The notes under the pieces are model-generated. The model saw nothing but the letters and a program-made list of their open reading frames with translations, ran no database searches and was not told the DNA's origin. The translations under genes were made by a program, and so were the position numbers. Positions 53,066 to 64,000 of a stretch of 64,000 nt of DNA are shown piece after piece. Numbering within the stretch: position 1 is the first letter of the stretch; each line of letters opens with the position of its first letter. The stretch is from Mesodorylaimus sp. YZB2_4 (taxonomy: Eukaryota; Nematoda; Enoplea; Dorylaimida; Dorylaimidae): NCBI GenBank assembly GCA_030248295.1, contig JASANH010000838.1, forward strand, positions 1,054,001 through 1,118,000, given 5' to 3'.

Positions 53066-55863
53066 TCTCGATACGATATCCAAAATGCAAAGTACATACG
53101 ATATGTGTGCAAGTGCAGTTTCGAGACGAAATACGCGTATGACTAGAACCGTCCTCAAACGCGTCTAACGTGTCGAATGGTGGCCAAGGCATTTAGGAAT
53201 CACTGGGTTCCATGAAAGAGAGGACAGAACTGGTTCTGGCTCGAAGATAAAAGGCCACAAAGCCAATGCGTCAATCTGGTTTTGATAAGGGGGTAAACAA
53301 AGGCCGGCATGACGGACCTGTCGTATTCTTAGGCCGATCAGGATGGTTTCTCGAAAGGAGATCACTGCCTCAAGGCTGGCTATGCGAACCATTCTGAAGT
53401 GTTGCCGCAGTTCCTAAATCATGCAGAAATCTTGGCCAGAGCTCTGCTGATCTGGGCTTGTGATCAGCAGAGGAAAACGAAAGCAAGGAAGAGGAGGTGC
53501 ATGTTTGGAGTCGCCCGCTTGCCCAGAGAACGTGACTCTTGGACAACCTTCAAAACTTATCTATAAATTCTGACCGCCCACCGACTTTTGAGAGGAGGAT
53601 ACTCGGTGGATATAGTCACTAGGACATGACGATGAGAATCTATGGGCTGTGTGTTCAGTGATGTTATTGACGGTCGTCCAAGATGTTTGCACCCACGCCT
53701 TAGATGAGAAAAAGAAAATGTGGTGGTGGTTGAGGAATGTTTCGCAAACAGAGACGGCAGAGAAATGCATCAAAACAGAGTTGCCGCGTTTGTATTTGCC
53801 ATCCTCCTACGTACATCTTCGTAGTGCAGACATGTGAAATTATCCCCACATGAAGAGAGATTTAGTATAGCTTGGATATGCACTGTCCCCGCAGCTATCA
53901 CTCTGCACCAGTGGCAGAGACGGTGAATACCCTCCTCCTAAACGTAGTGCCCTACCGCACCCCGCATGGGCCATCGTAGTCCTCAGCTCGGGCAGATGAC
54001 AAGCACAGCACAGAGGTTGCTTGACCACCACCAAAGCAGCAACACACCCATGTCTAACTCACCCATGGACAACCAGGCAGAAGTAGGACGAATAACTGAA
54101 TATGATGATACTCTGTGCTTGGCTCTGGCAAAGGATGTCAGCCACAGTACAATAACCACAGCATCCGTGCGCGCAGTGGTTCGATCAGTGTGTCCACACC
54201 TGTGGCCACTATTACCTGCATGCGCTGTGGGGTCTGCGGCTCACAGTACGAGTGCATGACTCCTCCAGAGCAGCGCAAGTCCTTTCATTCATATTCGCAA
54301 GCAGTTCGACGTACCGCGCCTGATATGGCGGCGTAACCGGTTGATATTAGGCAACAATAGAGATTCAGGTAATTCTTTATCCAAACTTCATTTGGCTGTA
54401 CGGGATCCAGTCATCAGATCTCGAATAAGCTGATGAGTCACCCGCAGTGCTCATCCCACCTCACCTATTATTATAAATATCCACTATGTCTCATTTATTC
54501 GGATTTCCGAACCGCCCAGTAGATGAGGGAGCAGAGAGCGCGTGATGGCTGATTGTCGATCCGATGCACATCCTCGTCTATCACGAGTTATTACGAGATT
54601 CGAACATGTGGCATTCGGATGCGCCGAGTCCATTTATGGAACTGTTTGCTTGTAGGGAGTGCGTAGGCGCAGGGCAGAAGTAAACTTCTCGATGGGCCAA
54701 ACATTCTGCACGACTCGACTGGTGTCAGCAACGCCTGTGGGCTCGTATTTGCACTAACTGCACTGAGTGTTCGCATATTGTTGACGCAGCGGCTGCCTCG
54801 CTACACAGGCAACCCTTTGCCTCGTCGTAAACGCAAGCCGGTTTTGAGTCGGCGAGGGGACCAACTACGTCACCATCGCCAGAACCTTATATAGGTTACT
54901 AAAAATAGAAACACAACGCTATTGGCGGACGGGCGACGAAGGGGCGGTGCCTTCCACTTGAAAACTAGTTCTCCCATTATCGATGCCCATTCTCCGCCCG
55001 AAGAAGAGGTGAGTGCAAGTTCCTCTTTAAAGAAGCCTATCGTTTGGGTCACCACTCGGCTGCTTCTTCTCTCCTATCCAGAAGCATCTCTGCAACACTT
55101 TTCGTGGCGCAAGACTGTTTTCGACGTAACAGTTCTGCCGGAGCTGGGGCGTCCTTTCTTCGAAAATTTCTTTAAACGATCATGTGTGCTGTGGTGCACA
55201 AGGCGCCGAACGTTTGCACTGTATTGACTGAGGTAAGCCGGCCCGCTTTATGTACCTTAGTCGACATGGGGACGCTCAGCTCGCAACAATGAACACGAAT
55301 CTATTGTCGGCAGCTTGCGTGTGCTCGGCTACACCTAAGTTGGAACCAGCTTTTTGGCTTGTTCTCGCTCAACTAGCTTTCCCCGCTTACTCGCCCGCGT
55401 GCCCTTGTTGTGCGCAAAACGATGGGAGACCTCGCCCTTTCACCTGCACCTTTGTGAGCATGACCTTGGAGGTTGTTCTGTGAAGAGAATTTGCCCAGCA
55501 TTGTCTTTTGATTGGTGCACTTAAAAGCCAATTAATCGAGTATTTTGCTCGTCAAGACGTGTAAAACGAGTTGGGCAGCGAACACTCCAAGCCCCATTGT
55601 CCCTTATTCAATAAGGACACCCTGGCGAGAAGTGAGGCGTCATTGTAATTAGACACACAATGTCTGCTCCGCCCCGTGAAACAATTGGTGCGATGAGAGG
55701 ATGGGACCATAGGAGGTGTGGACGCACTCACGATCAGTACTGGACACACTGACCAAACCATTGCGTGTTGTTGCGAGGGGCCAAGGACGCTTTGGTTATG
55801 CTGTACTGAGGCCGTGAACTAGTAAATCGTTCGCACAGGCAGTCTTGAAGATTGTGCGCCAAG
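53066..55863. other. intergenic, upstream of KLF
   Basis: 2.8 kb with no supported gene. CTGATCGTGAG occurs on the minus strand at 55727-55737, 127 bp before the KLF ATG. Confidence 0.35.
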
Positions 55864-57436
<1,573 letters not shown>

Positions 57437-57733
57437 ACATATTGTTTGCATTTTTGTGCCGATGCTCATGTATCATGGGAATGTTGTACTCACGTAATTA
57501 TCACTTAGGATCAGGTGCTTTTTTATAGACCTATGTGGACTTGCGTTATGGCCGGGTTGGTCATTAAGACGGGGAGGCGACAGCGTGCAACTTATGAGAG
57601 TCTATATTTTTGAAAAGGGTGCCCTTATTTTTTGATAGTGTGCCTGTATTTAGTGCTATTGTTTGAAGGATAGCTTTTTCACGGTCAGCTTAGCATCGTG
57701 GTATTCGTCATGTACGAACCATTGGCAGTTGTG

Positions 57734-57739
57734 AATAAA
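57734..57739 (+). terminator. AATAAA polyadenylation signal of KLF gene
   Basis: Canonical hexamer about 300 bp after the KLF stop codon. Confidence 0.55.
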
Positions 57740-59412
57740 GCACATTCAAGAAGGCAGTGGTGATAAACATGATCGAACCACATGCAATGCTGCTCGTGAG
57801 TCAAACGCACTTTATGTCAGTCTCGGTGACTTGGCTCTTGTAAATGTAAACATTGCTCACACTAGCGTCCTGTCGTCGATTCTTCTTCTTTCTTCATATG
57901 GCCTTATCTCGGCCAGATCTGTGCATACGTCAAGCGCTAAGGGCAGGAAATTTTGAACAGATAAGTTGGCTAGAAGCGTTTTTACAACAAATTTGGAAAG
58001 TGTTTTGGGTCGGCAGGTCACGTGCTGATAAGAAACATTAATGGCTACCGACCCAATTCCTGCACGCTATCAGTGATTGCGCAAGTAAACTGGGAGTAAT
58101 CACAAACTTATCCGTAGGGTGGGGTATGAAATTGGGCGCGGTCGATACCCCTCCTATCTTGCTTGGAGCACATTATCGCACGACAGAATCGTTTAAAACG
58201 ATAAGCTGGACGATCGAGGTCACGCCTATGATGGCATCTGATGAGCCTTGCAAAATATTTTCCAAGCTTGCCTCAGATGGATTTATGAGCACTTCTTTGG
58301 AGAGAAGTGCTAACACCTGGCACCACATGAGCTGTATAAATCTGGTCGTAAGCAGTAACTGTTCAAGGGTTCCTTGAATAAGATGAGCTAATAAACAGGT
58401 AGTGCTATCAGCTGGCGATGTCAGGCGGAGGATACAAGTTGTTGTGCCTCGCAACAGCTGGGTGGAGTGAAAGTGATGTCATATGATATCATGCTAAGGA
58501 AGGGTTTTATCGTTCCTGGTCTCTGGCACAAGCATTGATAAGATCTCGAGCAGGTAATCAAAGCGAGCCACACCTTTCGTTGGCAGTACTTAATTCTAAA
58601 AAAGTTTGACGCAAAGGGGTACGGGAAGAATATGATAAGGGAAAAGTAACAAGGGAGGTGAGCATTGTAGCGATAAGGTGGGCAGGGTCGCGTTGTGAAC
58701 ATAGAGATAGTCTAAAAAGATGTGCGTACACTTTTTTTGCTCGCATTCCATATGCCGTTTATGTCTCGTCTAAAAATTTAATGCATTTACTGATCATGAG
58801 CACTGGCACGAGTCCCGAGCATATGATACAGTGAGTCAGGCGCGCCCTCAAGGACAAATTATCTGCAAGGAACATGGTGCATCAGGTTTGCTTACCGTGG
58901 CTCACAACACTCTAACACATCAACAACACTTGTTTGTTTACAAAAAATGCATCCCGGACGCCTGAATTTTTAGCTTGCTGCAGCTATGCTATGCTAGGTA
59001 TATTTTACTGTACCAAAAGACTTATCAGTCTACTTAGAAGGCACGCAGTTAGACGAGCTTCTAAGTGGACTTCCACTTATCGTAAGATCAAAGATCAAGT
59101 GGATTAACGATAAGTGGACAGTCCACTTATCGTTAGATCAAAGATCAAGGCTCAAATCAAAGACACAAGACTACAGGTGCACCTACGGTAATGTTAAGAG
59201 TAGCCTCTGCATAAGATAGAGGTTTTTACCAATCGATGTCCTGACTTTTATTCAGTTCATTTTGATCTTGTGGCGCGCGCTTGGGCAGCTTGCGCAGTCC
59301 ATCATTGCTGATGCATCATCAGACCAGCAATGTCCGTGTCAGAAAGTCCATCGACTTCGTGATCGATCCATTGAGAGTAGTCGTCGACTTGTAAGGCAAG
59401 CGTCGACTTACG
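57740..59412. other. intergenic with palindromic repeat
   Basis: No supported gene. Holds the repeat at 59058-59150. Confidence 0.35.
59058..59150. repeat. tandem/inverted repeat cluster, perfect 15-bp-arm palindrome inside
   Basis: CCACTTATCGTNAGATCAAA followed by GATCAAG occurs twice in tandem. In the second copy TAACGATAAGTGGAC (59105-59119), one base, and its exact complement (59121-59135) form a hairpin. A related AAGTGGACTTCCACTT palindrome lies just before. Confidence 0.8.
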
Positions 59413-60522
59413 ATGTCAGCCACGGCAAAACGAGGTAAGTCGGCCTTTCTTCTTCGCTTCTACCCAAATTGGGCGAGGGCCTTTTCTTTCAGAAATGCAA
59501 GGCGTCACTGATGTCGTTCATGAGCGTGATATCCAACAAATTATCGACAAGAAACCGCACGCTGACGAAGACGCGACGAAAACGAGCGAAGTTGACTACA
59601 TTGGACTGGACTCCGTGATCGCGGATCGATTCAAAATGGTAAGGCACCCGACACTTTCAGCCTTTCTATCGCAAGCACCTCCTTTTTGTTACTGATGCAG
59701 AAGCTGCAAGGCGGTGCGTTTGGCCAAGTACTCGGCAGGAGACCGGTTATCACAAAACGGATGGGTCGCCAGCTAAGTCGAGAGTCTCAAATGCCTGACA
59801 CCCCCTCTTGGCCTTGGAAGCGACGGTTTTGAGATCAGTGCAGGGTAAACTGGCTGACTTTTTACGGCGCGATTCCGTTAACGATGGATGCTATTTTCGG
59901 GCCGCCCACACAGCCCGATATGCGGTGACCGCGAGTAGGATAAGCAATGAATTTAAGTACCTGATGATACAGCTGGTAGGTTAGAGCCTGGACTCCTTGC
60001 GGGCGCCGACGCCCGCTGCCGGTCAAACTCTACTCGACGAGCACGGCGATGAGAATGGCCATCTATGTAATGTCTGGAAGCCAAACGCGACCTGCACAAC
60101 ATCGGCTGGCTTCACCGCGGCATCAAGGCTGTGTTACAGGTGTGGGTCTTTTCACGGTCCATTAATGAGCCATCTGGTCGCTCTACTACACCATCGCCGC
60201 ATGGGGAAGCGGAGGGCTGCCTTGAGCAGCGAAGTCGATCCCGAGATTGTGTTGTAAATGAAGGAGACGACGCCGTTCGAGAACATGTGTCCAGCCTGGG
60301 CCGAGCTCATGATCATCCTCGGCGGGTACCTGGAGGGCCTGAAGTAAGTGCACTTTTGTTCTGTGTCGTCCTTGGATTGAAGCTTGGAAGGGTTTTTAGG
60401 TACGAAGACGAGCCAGACTACCGCCTCGTCGAGAGCACCCTACAACGAGTGTGCAGAGCGTATGGCTCACCGACCCGCTCGATTGGGACAACGAGTTCCA
60501 GTTCGTGAAGGAAGGAAAGTGA
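59413..60522 (+). pseudogene. TTBK-like protein kinase, second decayed copy
   Basis: The N-terminal exons still splice well: MSATAKRE joins MQGVTDVVHERDIQQIIDKK, and ...VIADRFKM joins KLQGGAFGQVLG (glycine loop). The middle is unreadable apart from a degraded catalytic loop (HNIGWLHRGIKA). The C-lobe reappears with a one-base loss after LP near 60217, a stop just before MKETTPFENMCPAWAELMI, then a good 57-bp intron and KYEDEPDYRLVESTLQRVCR. A frameshift follows before DPLDWDNEFQFVKEGK at 60522. These blocks match the tau-tubulin kinase C-lobe. It complements the broken copy at 9.6-10.5 kb, and neither is complete. Confidence 0.7.
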
Positions 60523-61567
60523 TTGACGACTCCCTGTGATCCATGTTTGGAAATGAGATATGGCCACGCCCATAGCACTAGCACCACGTCTGTGCGAGCT
60601 GGTGCTGTGTTGTGGCCAAAATGCTGTTCGAGTGGAGCACAGTTGTTCGAAATCATTCCCCTTTACAGTCAGCACGAAGTGGTCAAAATTGCTTCGGCTG
60701 CTTCGGTGGGCAGCACAACTTAAAGCGTCAAGACGAAGTCTTGGGATCTGATGCCTTTACTGGAAACATATGCACCAAAGAATAGCATCTAGCAATGACG
60801 CGCGTGCGTATTCCTGTTGAATCTCCCATTAATCCAGTCCAGCGATCCCATATCGATTCAGCTAAAGATTCTCCGCAGGAAGGATGAGGACGTTGTGTGA
60901 ACTACAGTAGTGTTGAATGGCTAGCAAATGGGTGTGGACTGCTTCTTCTCGGCTCTCTCATTTCAGTCATCACCATGAAGACCATATCGAATTTAGATTA
61001 GCCATTGGTAAGAGGTGGCCGAAAGGCACTGACCACCTCCACCACGCATATATGAGTTATTGTGCAATATACAGGGGGTGCCATGCACTATACTGTAGAC
61101 CTTGACTTATCAAGTGAATTTTTAATTCTTCAACCTGGCTTACTCTGGACTTGTGTCTTCACAATGCCTTGTGTGATTTACTCTCTGCACATTTCGACGC
61201 AGCAAATCACCCACCGTTGTTGACTCCAAGCGAGAGAAAAAGAGGCTGGTGATACGCTCGAAGTGACACTTGGTGATACTAACCATTAGCATTTTCAAAT
61301 ACAGCTCTAGCAGTGCATTGGCTCGCCGCTCTCATTTTTGCGCTCGAAATGCGTCAACCTTCTGCTCTGTCTCTCAAACAATATGCAAAGTGGATCCATG
61401 GCTGCTTGCGAACTACACATTGTCACTTTTGAATTTCGCGCTCCATGCTATGCAAACTGATTAACTTGAAGGAAATTGTGCTTTCCAAGTTGAAGTCGGC
61501 GAATGTCTATAGAGCCATAAATTTCGTCATTTCCGAAAGATTGTTGTTAGTTTTGATTACTTTTGCT
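60523..61567. other. intergenic, no gene seen
   Basis: 5' flank of ATAD3. No clear motif. Confidence 0.35.
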
Positions 61568-64000
61568 ATGTCTTGGATTTTTGGTGTGAAACCTCCAGCA
61601 CCCCCTCCATCGGGCGAAAATGTAGGAAGCGATCAGAATGTGGGTGCCCCGGGTGGCGGAGGAAGTGATGGATCTAAGAAACCGCCAAGCGGAGATGCCA
61701 ATTCTCGAATGGCCTATACTTTCGATTCAGCAGCTTTAGAGCGTGCTGCAAAGGCAGCCAAGGATTTGGAAGGATCGAGTGAGTATAGAACTGCTTGGAT
61801 TTAATCCGATTTTCAGTCTGAAATTTGTGTGAAATTCGTAGGAAATGCAAAGGAAGCCTTGGAATTGGCGAAACTACAAGAGCAAACGAGACAGTTGGAG
61901 TTCCAGTCGAAAATTAAAGTAAGAACCGAAATAAATGCTAGGATTCAGGGTCTTGACGTGAGATGCTCCATTGGATGCAGGCCTACAGTGCATGACTGCA
62001 CTTTTCGGCACTTTTGCTGTTTGGCACTTCAAGCAGCCTATGTTCAGACTTTCGGGTTCGGAAAGTCAAGCTCAGGATCGGGCAATATGGATACGCTGGG
62101 CAACTTTCTGACTCTTGCACGAGGCTTTGCTGTTTTAGGAATATGAAGCGGGCATGGAACAGATGAAAGTGGAACAACGGCGGGTGGCCGAAGAAGAGCG
62201 GCGAAAAACGCTCATGGAAGAGAGTAAACAAGCACGATCCAAGGCAGATTACCAAGATCAGCTCGCTCGAAAGCGATTGCAAGAAGAACTGGCTGCAAAA
62301 CAACGCATGGAGGAGGATGTGCTGCGGAAACAAGAGGAATCAGTCAAGAAACAAGAAGCCCTGCGACGATGTAAGGAAGAACAAGTATGTTCGTTTGGCG
62401 TGTTTTCAAGCGGTCCTGCTGATTTTAGCCACTATCGAGCACGAATTGGAATTGAAACACAAATACGAAATGGATAGAATAGTAGCTGAGTCAAAGGCGA
62501 GAGCTGCTTCCGAACGCGAGAATAAGGACGTCTATCTGGATCAGTTGAAAGCGAGAGAGACTGAACGAAGGACTACCATTATGGAGGCAATCAAGTAAGA
62601 CATCAAACATACCGCAGTTGAGACAGCGTGCTCAGAGTGTTAGAATGCATGTATTTTCAGGACTGGTGGTGCTGTTTTCGGCTCAGGTTTCCAAGCATTC
62701 ATTACTGACTGGGACAAAGTAGTGGCTGCTGTAAGTAACTTTGTCTGGCTATCCTGTTTCATTGGGCGCATCCCGATTTTGGTTTAGGCTGGTGGACTGT
62801 CCTTGCTTGCAGTTGGTGTCTATGCCGCAAAGCGTGGTACAGGAGTTGCCGCACGGTATATCGAGGCGCGGTTGGGCAAACCGAGTTTAGTCCGTGAAAC
62901 TTCTCGTATTACACCTATCGAAACTATTAAGCATCCGATCAAGGTAAGAAATGGGCAGAGTTAGATCTATCCTCACTTCTAATGTTTTTTTATCGTAGAC
63001 GATCAAGCAACTTGTCAACCGCCCGAAAGATCCATTGTCTGGTGTTGTATTGCATGTGAGTACGGTGACATCTAGAAGTGTCAATAACTGCAGACCTGAT
63101 GTAATCCGTCGTTTTAGCCGAAACTCGAGGAACGATTACGTGACATAGCATTGACAACGAAGAACACGAAGAGGAATCGTGGTCTGTATCGAAACGTCAT
63201 GTTTTACGGACCTCCTGGCACGGGCAAAACCATGTTTGCAAAGGTAAGGTAATCATTGTAGCTTTGGCGGGGGTGGGGGTGAGTATGGCATGGCATGGCT
63301 TTGCATTGTAGAGCTTAGCTCTTCATTCGTCGATGGACTACGCCATTTTGACTGGAGGTGACGTAGCTCCTATGGGCAGAGACGGTGTGTCAGCCATGCA
63401 TAAAGTCTTCGATTGGGCTCAAAGTTCAAAGCGCGGGTGAGTCGTACAGGGTGTTGATTCGTTAGCGCACAGCTTCACAGGTTGAGCATTTTAGACTTCT
63501 GCTTTTCGTTGATGAAGCGGATGCGTTTCTTCGGAAACGTAGCACGGTAATTTAATCTGGTCTGTAACGTATCTCATTAATGCACGTGGATTGTATTTTT
63601 GCAGGAGAACATCAGCGAAGATATGAGAGCTACTTTAAACGCCTTCCTTTATCGCACTGGAGAGCAGTCCAATAAGTAAGAGCGTAGTTCTAGATCTTCC
63701 TGGCTATCCCGATTGATCTTGGTCCGTTGCAGGTTTATGCTAGTCGTTGCTAGTAATCAGCCTGAACAGTTCGATTGGGCTGTCAATGATCGTATTGACG
63801 AGATGGTGGAGTTCGGATTACCCGGACTGGAAGAAAGAAAACGGATGATATTGATCTATTTCAAGAAGTTTATCGCCGAGCCAGCTGTGCAAGGATCAAG
63901 GTGAGAACTGTGCCTTTCGTAGTAAGTTACATCACTTGATTTCTTTCATGCAGACGTAGCCGACTAAAGTTGGCTGAATTCGATTGGGTCAATAAATGCT
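61568..64000 (+). CDS. ATAD3: ATAD3 mitochondrial AAA+ ATPase (3' end beyond window)
   Basis: Inner-membrane AAA+ protein organising mitochondrial nucleoids and cholesterol/lipid contact sites. Exons: 61568-61778, 61842-61918, 62139-62370, 62429-62594, 62661-62730, 62788-62943, 62999-63055, 63118-63243, 63312-63436, 63495-63546, 63605-63675, 63733-63900 and 63954 to the edge. The N-terminus has [17 protein letters not shown], then the coiled coil ([35 protein letters not shown]). The membrane segment ([20 protein letters not shown]) is followed by [20 protein letters not shown]. Walker A is [15 protein letters not shown] and Walker [19 protein letters not shown] sensor region ([20 protein letters not shown]) follows. 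The sequence is very close to vertebrate ATAD3A. Confidence 0.96.

Overview
This window is nuclear DNA of a small-genome invertebrate animal. It carries metazoan-type genes (Dishevelled, a Onecut CUT-homeobox factor, a KLF zinc-finger factor, Rab23, HP1, TOP3B, PUS10, RAD23, GSKIP, ATAD3, a serpin, a lysosomal-type acid phosphatase). Most introns are about 48-60 bp, with GT donors and TTTTAG or TTTCAG acceptors. Many genes also have a splice-acceptor-like site a few bases before the ATG. Short introns and possible leader trans-splicing fit an ecdysozoan such as a tardigrade or nematode. The species cannot be fixed from this sequence, and all exon models here were read by eye.

Layout: 0-1.3 kb holds the 5' end of an unrecognised minus-strand gene and a broken Harbinger transposase. 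1.5-3.4 kb is acid phosphatase, followed by a small basic ORF. 4-9.5 kb is mostly repeat-derived DNA around the HP1 gene (6.0-6.8 kb, minus). 9.6-11.5 kb has a decayed TTBK-like kinase and a gene for a secreted Gly/Asn/Trp-rich protein. 12-14.7 kb has an unrecognised gene end, a SINE piece, a poly-G tract and an intronless, divergent Rab23. 15.2-20.2 kb is a tight tandem pair, PUS10 then TOP3B. 21.2-25.2 kb has two unrecognised genes and a RING-H2 gene. 25.9-30.6 kb has a short inverted-repeat element, a Ser/Thr-rich protein gene and a truncated LINE. 31-32.2 kb is a serpin. 32.9-34.1 kb has an orphan DEG/ENaC N-terminal piece and a full SINE with target-site duplications. 34.4-34.8 kb holds a three-exon candidate RFamide neuropeptide precursor.

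37-39 kb has GSKIP and a small unknown gene (both minus). 41.5-45 kb is Onecut (minus), head-to-head with RAD23 (45.7-47.5 kb), followed by Dishevelled (48.0-51.4 kb). 51.8-53.1 kb is a Pro-rich secreted protein (minus). 55.9-57.4 kb is the KLF factor. 59.4-60.5 kb is a second decayed TTBK-like kinase. The window ends inside ATAD3 (61.6 kb onward).

Functional threads: DNA/RNA maintenance (PUS10, TOP3B, RAD23, HP1), Wnt/Hedgehog-type signalling (Dishevelled, GSKIP, Rab23) and developmental transcription factors (Onecut, KLF). The most novel items are the neuropeptide-like precursor, the Rab23 copy that has lost its switch-region motifs, the tRNA-derived SINE family, the inverted-repeat element at 26.05-26.29 kb, and an 11-bp motif recurring near promoters.
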